Source: Odiellus spinosus
Lineage: Eukaryota > Arthropoda > Arachnida > Opiliones > Phalangiidae
DNA: 64,000 bases
Direction of reading: 5' to 3'
Assembly (NCBI GenBank): GCA_963920705.1
Contig: OY987230.1
Location: 18,377,320-18,441,319, forward strand
In this document: in pieces, positions 36,255 through 47,491 of the stretch
Layout: each line of letters begins with the position of its first letter
How positions within the stretch are numbered: the stretch's first letter is position 1
The notes under the pieces: generated by a model
The model's input: the letters and a program-made list of their open reading frames with translations, nothing else
Database searches by the model: none
Told to the model about the DNA's origin: nothing
Translations under genes and position numbers: made by a program

Positions 36255-36418
36255 TATCAGTTGTTGAAACCGAATCGGTATGAAACTGGTTCCCGAAGCA
36301 GTTTCGTGAAATCGAATCAAATCGATTCGAGAAAAGACGGTTTCCCGTTCAAACAACTCTAGCGAAACGTTTTGAAACGGTTTAAATCGATTCCAAGGCC
36401 TAGTATGAACGCAAATAT
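36255..36418 (+). repeat. Dispersed hairpin repeat, copy 1 (GTTGAAACCGAATCGG)
   Basis: Shares GTTGAAACCGAATCGGTATG, AACTGGTTCCCGAAGCAGT and CTAGCGAAACGTTTTGAAAC, then AAGGCCTAGTATGAACGC, with 59,285-59,412. This copy carries about 25 extra bases in the hairpin loop (around 36,300-36,340). The inner arms CTGGTTCCCGAAGCAGT and CGGTTTCCCG.. are roughly inverted. Confidence 0.75.
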
Positions 36419-36552
36419 GAAAATTTTTTATGTTTAAATCATGAAGTGCTAGTATCATTAATTAAAATTTGATTAAATTATTAATTAAACAAATTAATCA
36501 CAGTTAGACGATATATATCATGGGTATAAACAAATTAGATCACGATTAAACC

Positions 36553-36831
36553 AAGGAGGATCAGAGAAGGAGAGGAAATGTGGGGCTGCGTTGAGTTAGA
36601 GAGAGAAGAGCCAACCTCCCACTCGGGTGGAAAGGGGGGATAGGAAATTCTCGAGGTAAACTGTTGTCACGTGGTCGCTAGCTAGCGCGTCTCATAAAGG
36701 ATTCGTTTTACCCACGCGACAACATTTTACCACGAAACGTCTCTACCCCCGTTCTCCCAGAGTGGGAGTTTAGGCCGACGCAGTAGGAACCGCGCCGTCC
36801 CCACATTTCCTCTCCTTCTCTGATCCTCCTT
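36553..36831 (+). mobile_element. MULE-like MITE, copy A (9-bp TSD)
   Basis: 279 bp with ~33-bp inverted ends (AAGGAGGATCAGAGAAGGAG outward). It is flanked by a perfect 9-bp direct repeat GATTAAACC at 36,544-36,552 and 36,832-36,840. Nine-base duplications are typical of Mutator-like elements. The interior is GC-richer than its surroundings and holds CACGTGG and GCTAGCTAGCGCG. No ORF of note. Confidence 0.88.
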
Positions 36832-38145
36832 GATTAAACCGAATATATCATGATTGTATTATGATTAATCCATTGTTCCGTGTTTTCCCAATATTTTCAA
36901 CAAGTTTTTGATGATCAATACTAACCTATTTTATTTTATTTTTATCATCCATCACTGTGTTAGCGATTTGTTTTTATATCATTTTATCTGTGGTTGATTT
37001 TGAATCATGCACCGAAACCCGACGTTGAAAAAAAAAGATATTTCTCACCATCGCGGTTCCGCGTAGTTAACTTGACATAAACCTTTTTTTACATAACTAT
37101 AAACCTCTATACACTCTTTTTCACTTTAGTTTAGCAGCAGGCGTTAAAGTATGATTCCCTTATGCCTTATATCAAAGTAAAGCAATCGTATATATAATCT
37201 CAAGTCTAACTCAAGTAGATTTTGTTTTTGCGGTTCATATATAGTCAGAAACAGTTTTCAGCGCTTTAAAATGAAACCCTTATTAGTATCCAACCTTTGA
37301 AGCAATTACATTTCTCGCTGAAAAGCCGATTTTCATTGGTTTAAAGGGAGAATGCATCTCGACAAGAAATTTTCCATCGCTACCATTTTTTTAACTTACG
37401 TTGAAAATAGGCTTAACCAGAATCTATTATCAAAGAGTCTCCTTTCAATGGACGAAAGTTGGCCCCTCTTAAGTCTAATTTGAAACGTTTACTGTCGGAA
37501 AAAGTACCCTTCTCTTGTGATTGGCCAGAAACTCGTTAACGATGATATAATCTTTGTTAAGCCTACTTTTAGAGTAAGTTAAAAAATTGATTTCTAGCTT
37601 AATAATTCGTAATTTCTTACTAATGAATTAGATCAGTTTTAAGGATAAGGAAGCGGTAGAAATAATTTTGTTATCGGGCTGCATTATCTCTTTAAATTTT
37701 ATTTCCAAGATTGTTTTCAAGCATAAATTCTAAAAGTGTTGGCAATCATTACTTTCTCCCCTATACAATTTAATATTGTGTATCAATCCGCCTCTACTTA
37801 ATATTATTTTGCCAACTAACATTGAATTAATATATATCTTCGTACGTGTTGGAAACTCAATCTTAAATTTACTGTAAAAATACTCAAGAAAAATACCTGT
37901 ACCACAAATGCAGATAATTTTTTTTCCTGTTATCAGTGTACTTTGCATCAAGGCGTTGGTTTTATGCTACGCGCATATACTCGCAATAAGAGCTATAAAC
38001 TTAGATTATGAAGCTATTGGTAAATTATAGGCCTAAATATTAACGTTACTCGAGGCCCTATACGTTTTGTAAGCCACGTTTTAGCATAAATAATTCGCAA
38101 TTATTTTATAAATTTATAATAATTTTCATAATTTTATTTTTAAAG

Positions 38146-38298
38146 GGACAGTGTCATGTCGCGATTGGATAGCGTTTCGAGCAGCTCTTCTAGCGTTTTT
38201 CTAACGTCGCCTAGTGAACAAAATGAAACACCGCAATTTACACGATTTGGATTTTACAAGAGACGACCCAAAAGCGAACCGAAAAGAATGGAAACACG
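38146..38298 (+). CDS. Candidate coding exon (serine-rich, then basic)
   Basis: A pyrimidine-rich TTTTATTTTTAAAG acceptor precedes the exon and a CACG|GTAGGA donor follows it. One frame is open throughout and contains an ATG at 38,156. From there it encodes a serine-rich segment (D-S-V-S-S-S-S-S-S-V-F-L-T-S-P), then a basic segment (F-G-F-Y-K-R-R-P-K-S-E-P-K-R). This is like the start of a cytoskeletal or signalling protein, but I do not recognise the family. Codon use (TCG, CGA, ACG) resembles the real genes here. The exon needs two bases from an upstream exon if it is internal, or may be the first coding exon. Confidence 0.5.
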
Positions 38299-38814
38299 GT
38301 AGGAAAACATTTAATTTTATTATTTTGAATTGGTATGACGTAATAACTTTAAGCTAGGTTTGTACGCAACCTAGTTGACCTTTAATACTGTTTAAGGCGG
38401 AAAATTGTATAAAATTTGACCAATTAGATAGTTCTAAATGGATCAAAAATATCAGCTGACAATAATTTGTGTTTTGTCGGAATTTAACTACAGTATTTTG
38501 ATCTTATTAGTAGGGATTTTTTATCAGATTTAGTTAATTAGTCAGGGAAACTTATAAAATGTTGGATAGTATAATTATAACCCTTAAAAATTTGAAATTA
38601 AGGGTCTTGGGTTTTTTTTATTGAATACTACCGTTACGAAACCATGGGTCTACAATATTCTTAAATATATATAATTATTATCGGCCGAGAAAATTAAATT
38701 TTCGATGGTTTAGGAAACTATACTTAAATGGTTTGGGAAACTATATTTAAATCGTACCATTTTAAATGGTTTGGGAAATTAATTATAATTGGTTGCATAA
38801 ATTAATTATAAATG

Positions 38815-39455
38815 GTCAGGGAAACTTAGTAAATGTCATGGAAACTTAGTAAATGTCATGGAAACTTAGTAAATGCAATGGAAACTTAGTAAATGACATG
38901 GAAACTTAGTAATTGCCATGGAAACTTAGTAATTGCCATGGAAACTTAGTAATTGCCATGGAAACTTAGTAATTGCCATGGAAACTTAGTAATTGCCATG
39001 GAAACTTAGTAATTGCCATGGAAACTTAGTAATTGCCATGGAAACTTAGTAATTGCCATGGAAACTTAGTAATTGCCGTGGAAACTTAGTAATTGCCGTG
39101 GAAACTTAGTAATTGCCGTGGAAACTTAGTAAATACCGTGGAAACTTAGTAAATGCCATGGAAACTTAGTAAATGCCATGGAAACTAAGTAAATGCCATG
39201 GAAACTTAGTAAATGTCAGGGAAACTCAGTAATTGCCATGGAAACTTAGTAATTGCCATGGAAACTTAGTAATTGCCATGGAAACTTAGTAATTGCCATG
39301 GAAACTTAGTAATTGCCATGGAAACTTAGCAATTGCCATGGAATCTTAGTAATTCCTATGGAAACTTAGTAAATGCCATGGAAACTTAGTAAATGCCATG
39401 GAAACTTAGTAAATGTCAGTGAAACTTATTAATGGTCAGGGAAACGTATTAATGG
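38815..39455 (+). repeat. 20-bp minisatellite (~32 copies)
   Basis: Unit GAAACTTAGTAATTGCCATG, with sub-blocks where AATTGCC is replaced by AAATGCC, AATTGCCGTG or AAATGTCA. Variants cluster in runs, as expected from slippage and unequal exchange. It begins as degenerate AATGGTTTGGGAAA words upstream (38,700 on). It lies in the presumed intron after the 38,146 exon. Confidence 0.93.
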
Positions 39456-40613
39456 TTTTTAACGTAATGGATTTTGAATAATCTGTTTGCATACTTAATA
39501 ACGCGGAACTTTATAATACCATTCATTTTCTTGACATTTGTTTTGCTCTGAAAAGGGCTGGACATCAATCGTAATAAATTTAAATACGAGCGCACGCGAT
39601 TTCGAACGTTCGAACTAGTTGCTCATTTTATATACTAATAAGCAGTCATATATTTCAACGCTAATAAATATTGGACGCGGTCTCTGTACGTTTTTGCTTC
39701 TAGGAGAGGGGAAGGTTGTAGCTTAATATCTTGTTGAATTCTCCGCTTGGTTCTGTCATATTAGTATAGGATTAATACCCAACGCCGCGGCCGCTACCCT
39801 TTTTGTCGTGATTATATGAGGTGATTATAAGAGCACGCGATAGACTATATCTAATACGTTTATTTTACGACACACGTGTCGTGTCGTGACGCGTGTTAGT
39901 TTGATTGTAATCTAAATTCAGTCATGTGCAGTATTCAAATACGTGTATAGAACATTTCAAAATAGCTGGTTGGGCTCTCAAATCTCCTAAGCTGCGCTGA
40001 TACTTTTGTTAATTAGACATAACGTGAGCCCTTACAGTATTACAACTTGGAAAGGTTCCAAATTCCATTTGTAAAACGTATTTCTTTATTGTTATTTAAG
40101 ATCTCTTTTAAAATTGTAAGTGGATAAATATTTATAATGTGAATCTCGAGTATCAGAGGGGAATACATAAAATAAGAAATAATTTCTAGAAACTTTTAAA
40201 ATCGATAAAATTTGTTGCTGACATTATTTTAGGGTTAAATTTAAATAAGTATTTTTTTGTACACACGTAAAGTAGCTTTGAATTGTAAAGAGGCTTTAAC
40301 ACCAAGACGTATCAAACTTAATTTTAAGCTATATTACTCTCGTGGCTGATCGCCAAAAACTCTTATTTCTCCCTAATTAGTAATTAACGGCAAACCCTCT
40401 TATTAGTTACTTCTTTTTATTTTATTTTTTGGCCGGACGAAATAATTAAAAGCGCAATAAGAAAAGATTTCCAACGCCAGAGTCTCTCACTTCCCTTTTT
40501 CTCGGATTAAAGAGAGAATGAATTTAATTTTTTATTTTTTGCAAATCGCCATTAGAATAAGCCTTTTGCGAAAGGTTAAAAGGTCAGTTTTCGTAATATA
40601 AACAAAACTATAA
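39456..40613. other. AT-rich sequence, no supported feature
   Basis: Only a CGACACACGTGTCGTGTCG-type palindromic cluster near 39,870-39,896 stands out. No exon or RNA gene could be supported. Confidence 0.4.
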
Positions 40614-40692
40614 ATGAGCTCCTTCAGAAGGACGTGCTTCGTTTTGATTTTTGTTGCGTTTTCTCACGAGATACATTATTTTTACAAGATGA
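40614..40692 (+). CDS. Candidate first coding exon with signal-peptide-like start
   Basis: The ATG (context ATAAATGA) opens 26 codons, then GATGA|GTAAGT, a near-perfect donor. The encoded start has basic residues (R-R), then a hydrophobic core (C-F-V-L-I-F-V-A-F) and a polar stretch, as in a secretory signal peptide. The family cannot be named from 26 residues, and no second exon was found within the window. Confidence 0.35.
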
Positions 40693-41089
40693 GTAAGTTT
40701 TTAAAAACTTTCAAGATTGCCTAGCCAGCAATAGATTATGACAATATCTATTATATTTTATACAGCTCTTATTTAATATTATTTTATTAAATATGTTGAG
40801 AAATATTACTTGAAGTTGCCTTATCTACTAGCTTAGATAAACTTCGTTACAATCCTCGTGTTAAAGTTTGCTTATCGTTGGCGATTCTCATAAATTTCTC
40901 AATTTTTTTATTTAAAAAAATGTTCTTCATCTTCCCTTTAAGAACGGGCTCGCTCCTTCTTTATCCATCCCAATCTCCCAGCATCTTCCATGATGCTATG
41001 CGGCTAAGCTTTCGCGAACGGGGGATGGAGTTTGGACGCTACAGTACACCCTCTAGCGGTATCTCTCTGAGTTTCTCCTTATAGTAGTC

Positions 41090-41990
41090 ACGTGACGTAA
41101 CTTTTCTGGTAATTTATCGATCTTTTCGCCCTCGTGCGGCGTAGTTTAGAACTGTAGTAGGGGAGAAACGGGGTCCGGGAATCTCTCTCTCTCTCTTTGT
41201 GCCTGGTTCGGAATATTTTGTATTATTTTTCGATCTCGGCTTTAAGTCGGCTTCCCCGCTAGTTTCAGGAGCCTGGCCGTCGAGGTCCGCACTGTCTCGC
41301 GTAGGCTAACGGTTGCCGGGTCGTTGTTCGGGGTTTTGGGCCTTTTCATAGAGAGGAAATTCTATCTATCTCTCTCTCTCTTCCGCCAAAAAGGGCCCTG
41401 GGAAGAATATTCTAAAACCTTATCCCCGGAACGGAGTTTGCGCCGCGCCTTGCACGGCCCTTTTTTACGGGGGTCTATCCGAGACAATTTTTTTTTAACC
41501 CGATAAACCTTTCAACCCGTTGTGGTCTAAAAATAACTTCGACCATCTCTTTTTCGCTCTCCGAATCGTAGCCTCTTTTCGGTGTCTACCTATTTCTTAT
41601 TTCGAGTAGTTCGAGGAATCGTTTAATCGGGAGTGATTGACCATCTCGAAAACAGTGCGCCAATTTGAATCTTTTCCTTTTTTTTATTCAAAATTATCCC
41701 CGAAAATGTACCGATTTTGTTTTTAAGCGATTGATATCCATGCAGTGCGGTTATTTCTTGACAATATCCATATCCGCGGAATATTTTTTCCACTTTTAAT
41801 ATTAAGTCATTGACGTATTATCGTAATTTGTGCCGAGTTCTGTACTACTACTTCTAGCGTACTCTACTATCAACTACCTTTTTACCAGTTGTTTTAGAAT
41901 ACCGTACCGGTATCTCTAATATTTTACCCCTCGATTAAATTTTTGAAGAATTCGAAGAGCTTCTCTATAGAGCTCTTTGTCGGCTTGAAG
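41090..41990 (+). promoter_or_regulatory. GC-richer promoter region and probable non-coding first exon
   Basis: GC content and CpG frequency rise sharply between about 41,090 and 41,650, with TCACGTGACGT at 41,087-41,097, TC microsatellites and no long ORF. The stretch ends at GGCTTGAAG|GTGAGT (donor at 41,991), a strong 5' splice site. The simplest reading is a long 5' UTR exon of a gene running to the right, with 42-64 kb as its first intron. The downstream coding exons lie outside the window. Confidence 0.4.
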
Positions 41991-44900
41991 GTGAGTTTTC
42001 TCATTAGACTTCTAATCGACTATTACGCGCATAATGCGTTAATAATTTTAAGACGTGGGATTACGTGGCAAGTAACGCGGTTCTGTTATGAGTGATGGTA
42101 TCTATTAAGCCTCTGCATCGTTTAGGTCGGCTTTCTCTAATCAAGATTCATTACGATCTTTAAACCTTTCCTTCGTAATCTTAAACTCAGCGTTTTAGCT
42201 TTATTTATTCGACCAATTATTAAGAATTAATTGTGATGGAATTTGTTTTAATCACTATAAATGAAGAATATATATTTAAAGGTATTAATTAGTGTTACGA
42301 TAATGTTTCGCGGTGATTTGTGAAGATTAGTAAAGGCTTTGGATATTTAATGGAATTTTATTGCTTCTTGAGAATTATTGATAAATATTTAGTCGATTTC
42401 ACCTTGATTTGCCAGCGCGTCAAATGATAGGATTCCTTAAAGTACAGGTTCAGTTTAAAATGACGTTTTTCGTTAACAAAAGATTCAATTAGCGTTAAAT
42501 TAGATCTTCAAAATGACCCCTATTACATCAAAATCGGCCAAAAAATAAGATTGTTATTAATTTTTAAAGTTCACTTGATCGATACGTCTTAGAAATTCCC
42601 ACGTTCACAATTTTCCACTCTTGACGTAATTTTCTTCAAACCATGGGGTGGGCTTTAATATTGAATACATTGGCTCACTCCTCGTGCTTGATGCCAAGAA
42701 GAAATAATACTATTTCCGGTTACAATTTGAGAATAAATCATAAAATAGATTTGGGCTGAAAATTCATAATTTTGTTTTTATGGTCTGATTTGGGAGTTTG
42801 GCTCGAATAGGAGTAGTAAAATAATAATACTAGCAAGGGTGGTAGGGTTTTCACTGCTCCAAAATATTTTAGTAATTAGAAAAGTGAATTTTAATGTGTC
42901 TTTTCCTTTGAAATGAAGTGGTTTTTATCGTATCTAAATTATTAAAAATAATACTTGTTCGCGTATTAAAACATTTGGAAAGTGTGTTGAATAGTGCAAA
43001 AATATTCAGATTTAGGCATTCAATTAAAAGAATTTCCAATTAATCAAAAGATTCCCACCTTTGTCTTCATCAAATATGCGCGACACGCGCTTTGGTACGC
43101 ACGATTATGCGCTTGATTATAATCAAGAACAAGATTAAGCGCGATTTAAAGAGTGCATGTCGCAGCACGTGTCGCGGGGATTTTATTAAACCAAAAGATA
43201 GGCGTCTTTCGATCTGTCAGAGGTTCTAATTTTAATTGAATGTCAATATGAAGGTTTTAGATTATTTAGTGCAATGTTTTACTATACAATCTTATTTTTA
43301 GTAGCAGAATCATTTAAAAAAAATCACTTAATTTTCCTCTACACCTTCCCTTTAAATAAAAACATTATAGAGATAGCTTGTAAAGATACACACAACCAAT
43401 TTTTCAATATTTTCGGCTTTTTTGCGTGCCTGCTATAGAGGTTTCAAAATAACCAGGTGAAAAGATCTTTTTGGTTCAAATACCACCAGCTCAGTATGAC
43501 CCAATACTATTTATATAATATGTTTTTATTTGAAATAGCTTTTATTATTATTATTTTACAAAATTGGACTTAAACTGTAATATCGTAAATAAGGTACAAA
43601 TCATTAGTGTTACTTAAATTATTTTAAAAAATACGGTAGCATTTCCCCAAAGTCAAAATACCCACATATTTAAATTATGACAAGTCATAAATAGCTTTAC
43701 CGTTTTGTTTGCGTCAGAATTTTTTGACGATAATTTAAAAGCTGTAAGAGTATATGTAGATCATTTAAAATTTAGAACTTTCAGATATCTCTCTGGAGTG
43801 AATGTTCAAATAGACGTTTCTGTCTTTTATTGATCTAAAATTTGCATATGCTAAACAGTTTCAATTCTCTTTGTAGAATCTAGAACTAGTCTGAGATTAC
43901 AACGGGCGCGAACCTAATAGATTCCATTCCATGTCCATAAATGTTTGATTAGATTGTAGGGAACGTGTAGCTATACTTCCGCGATGTATTTTCCAAATGG
44001 TACTAATTATGTAAACGAAAAAGAAAACCGAATTTGAAGTTCTATTTTGGGTCCCTCTTTAAAAGACTCGAGATATTCATTATCAGCTTACGACTCTTAG
44101 CGCTCAAAGTAGTTTTAGTAATCTTCTTCATTTTTTTTTTTTTTTTTGAAAAGTGTTAGGAATTAATTTACTGTAGTCATCTGATTATTCGTAATCGTTG
44201 GAATTATAAGCTTATTATAATTGTCAAGAAGATCTATGGTGATATTAAAATAGAGTTTGTACTTTAGTGTAAAGATTAACTCGGGGAAATTAATCAAAAG
44301 TAATCTGGGAAATCTGTAAATATCTTGTACGAACGTTGTAATTTGGAGATTTAATTAGGTGCTACACAATTTCAGGGTCCAATTTTAACCACATTATTTG
44401 AATATTAGGGAAAATTGGAGTTAAAAATGGAACAGCTTTGAATTAATTTTCATAATCAACATGTCAAAAAACGTATTCGAAAATTTTTCTGAATTTTCAG
44501 ACACGTTTTGGTGTTTAAATTAATATCTAAAGTTTGTTCAAATTTCTATAAAATATAAATTCGGACCAATCATATTAATTCGGCCTTCAACAGTGCTTTT
44601 AATGTGTTACCATTAAAAGAATAGGCCTGAGTTTGACGCCTAAGACGTTGGGCATCAAACTAAATGATTTAATTAATCCTAATTAGATGTAAGGGCGGTC
44701 AAAATGAGTTCTGTTCATAATAATCAAAATTGTTTCCTATTATTATAAGGATTAAATTGTAGTATGCGCGTCCGAGTTCAAAATCTTGGAATTCTTTAGA
44801 TTCCCAGACTTCTCATATCCATTTTTAATGCGTCAACCCGATCCGGCAATGTTTTCTTGAACCTCGCTGGAAAAAGAATGAATAAAAATTTCGTGATATG

Positions 44901-46130
44901 ATTAGTACAGCTGCGGTTTACTCTCGTTCCATGGAATCTGAACTCGAAATGTGATAGGAACACGCTATTTCAAAGGAAAAATTCGTGTAGGTTGTTAATC
45001 TACCAAAAAGGCTTATGGACACCAAAAGCAATTTTGTTAATATATCTCCTCTAAGATGTAGATGTTGCCCTAGAAGATAATATGTAATTTTTTTGGGATG
45101 AATTTTAGGAAACATTTAAATTTAATGTTAAAGATAATAAATATTTCTAAAGCCGCGTTAATAAGCTCGAGGGGTCGGACACTCGCCAAAATCCAGGAAC
45201 CCAAGTGGTTCAAATCCACTGTAATCTTTTCGTCTCGGGGTGGCAGGGATTATTAATTATGTATGTAAATATATTTTGAATCGTTTTTTAACGATTTTTC
45301 CAATCCAGAGGCATACAATTTTGAATTTGTTGGCGTTAATAAGTTAAAACTAATCCCATTTCTCCGTAAATTGGATTCTTAGAGATTAAAAATTGCATGC
45401 CTTGAAGATTCAGATATATTTAAATAACGTTTATTTAGACTTTTTCCCGTCCTGTCTTTAACGTTTAATCTGTAGTTAAACGTTTGATTCCTCTATCAGA
45501 AGAAACTTTTTGAGTTGTAAATATATTTCACCTTAATTTGTCACCACGAGCGAACTTACAGAACTCTTTATCTCTGATTTGTTTACTCATGATATAAAGG
45601 GAATCGGAATTCGTGTGCGCTGCCAAGTAAAGGTGGAATAAATTTATACTAGTTCTATTTTTATTTTTTTATTTTGAGACATCTCTTTTTGGCTTATCTG
45701 CGAACGAAGTTTGTCTCATATGTTATATCGAATCAATTTGAATTTTCAGCACTTACACGAAGCTCTACTCCCTAGTGTATCTTTATAGCAATCGTATCAG
45801 ATATATCTTGGTACATCTAGCTTTGTACCCGCTGAAAATTCGTACCCATTTTGATTTTAGCTGGGACTTTTTGAGGAAAAATACGGTTTTGCCGCCAGTA
45901 CCTCGTTGAGTGGTTATAATGTCTGCCGATATATTTGGTGCAGGCTTCCATTGGCTAAGAGTCCTCCTCCCCTTCAGATAAGACCTTTTTTTTCCACCAA
46001 GTTCCGGCTTTTCTTTCCTCGTGCGTGTTAAAGGCTGGTTCATGCGTAAATCATTTTGTCTGTGAGATACTATGGGAACTTAAACTATTGGCAGGATTTT
46101 AAGAGATCCACAAAATATTTATATATTATC
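41991..46130. other. Long AT-rich stretch, possible first intron
   Basis: No coding exon seen on either strand. It includes a palindrome-rich CGACACG / CACGTGTCGCG patch at 43,080-43,180, isolated MITE ends (43,330-43,360), a poly-T run (44,132) and a dispersed-repeat fragment (44,530-44,620). Confidence 0.4.
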
Positions 46131-46139
46131 AGAAGCCGA

Positions 46140-46470
46140 TGAAACCCTCCTTTATAGTCTATTACTCCCGGGTCTTGTCTACCCCTCTCTGTATGGGTTA
46201 GTTTCAAAAAGAGCGATTCGTACACCTCCTAACGGTAGATATTTTCGGAACGGGAGTTCGTCGAGCGAATATCTCTAGCAGCCTCGGAGTTCGTCAAAAA
46301 AAAAAACGTCATCGTTTGTGGAGAGAGAGAATTTCCAATTTTGCGTAGACAGGGGGTATGAAGTAGGACCCCTCCAATCTCGTAAAATTGGGAATTTTAC
46401 CCATACAGAGAGGCGCGCTATATCGAACATTAGAGTAGTAGACTTCAAAGGAGGGTTTCATCGGCTTCTG
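46140..46470 (+). mobile_element. MITE family with 7-bp TSD, copy 1
   Basis: 331 bp with ~38-bp inverted ends (CAGAAGCCGATGAAACCCTC outward). It is flanked by ATATTAT on both sides (46,133-46,139 and 46,471-46,477). Same orientation as the copies at 47,155 and 59,575. Apparent ORFs inside are shared by-products, not genes. Confidence 0.92.
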
Positions 46471-46949
46471 ATATTATTTAAATATTGGAAAACAATTCAC
46501 TCTGATCGAAGCTCTGGAAAATTTCTAAAACCCAAAACACAAACGTAGCTAGAAAACTAATAACAAAATATGCCGTGTGAATGAATCTTAAAACCTAGAG
46601 TTATTCGTCTAAAAAAAAGGTCTGAATTTCCCGCCCCGAGGTTTTAGTTTTTTTTCAATACTAGATCCATCCTTTACACGTAACAGTAATGTCAAAGGTT
46701 ATTTAGAATTTTTATAGCCTTTCCTTTTTGATCTTGTCGGTATGGGGTCGTTCTATGAACAATTGAAGCCTATTGTCTTTTTCAAAAACGTGTAATTTAA
46801 CGAGTATGACACTATACTATCACACTTTTTAATGCTCGCCATTTCAGTTTCTTTTAACTAGTACAATGAAAACTTGTCATAATTACTGAAAAAGTCATAT
46901 AGGATGTAATTTTAGAATCTCATAGCCTATGTTAATCAGGAAAAACGAT

Positions 46950-47121
46950 GGGTCGGACACTTGCCATTATTTTGTACGGAATTTTGAAGAGATTTTTAAA
47001 TTTTAAAGCTGTTTTTGGGAGAGATTTTAAGATTTAAATGTTAATTTCCCGTATATAAAGGAAGTTCAGAGATTTTGGATTTCGTCCGAAGTGTAGGGAA
47101 TTTTTTGCAAGTGTCCGACCC
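46950..47121. mobile_element. Short MITE (GGGTCGGACACTTGC ends)
   Basis: 172 bp; GGGTCGGACACTTGC at the left is exactly inverted at the right (GCAAGTGTCCGACCC). Inner arms (GTACGGAATTTTG and relatives) extend the hairpin. A single related end occurs at 45,174 (GGGGTCGGACACTCGCC). No clear target duplication beyond A-rich flanks. Confidence 0.75.
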
Positions 47122-47154
47122 TTCGCAAAAACCATCTATTTCTTAACCTATGAC

Positions 47155-47491
47155 CAGAAGCCGATGAAACCCTCCTTTGAAGTCTATTACTCCCGGGTCT
47201 TGTCTACCCCTCTCTGTATGGGATAGTTTCAAAAAGCGCGATTCGTACGCCTCCTAACGGTAGATATTTTCGGAGCGGGAGTTCGTCGAGCGAATATCTT
47301 TAGCAGCCTTGGAGTTCGTCAAAAAAACGTCGTCGTTTGTGGAGAGAGAGAATTTCCAATTTTCCGTAGACAAGGGGGATGAAGTAGGACCCCTCTGATC
47401 TCGTAAAATTGGAAATTTTACCCATACAGAGAGGAGCGCTATATGGAACATTACAGTAGTAGACTTCAAAGGAGGGTTTCATCGGCTTCTG
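47155..47491 (+). mobile_element. MITE family with 7-bp TSD, copy 2
   Basis: 337 bp, over 90% identical by eye to the copies at 46,140 and 59,575. Perfect flanking duplication CTATGAC at 47,148-47,154 and 47,492-47,498. The subterminal arms carry CTACCCCTCTCTGTATGGG and its inverted CCCATACAGAGAGG. Confidence 0.93.

Larger units (their letters stand above)
33866..38145. other. Intergenic region rich in small inverted-repeat elements
   Basis: Contains a poly-T run (34,800-34,824), a TC microsatellite (35,573-35,587), a C run (35,818-35,826) and the elements listed separately. ORFs at 35,521-35,776 read through simple-sequence RERERE-coding DNA and are not credible genes. Confidence 0.5.

Noticed and set aside
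45174..45230. tRNA gene or tRNA-derived SINE
   Set aside because: GGTTCAAATCC at 45,207 is a good B box with a paired T-arm stem, but there is no matching A box, anticodon arm or acceptor stem upstream, and the left part looks like a MITE end.
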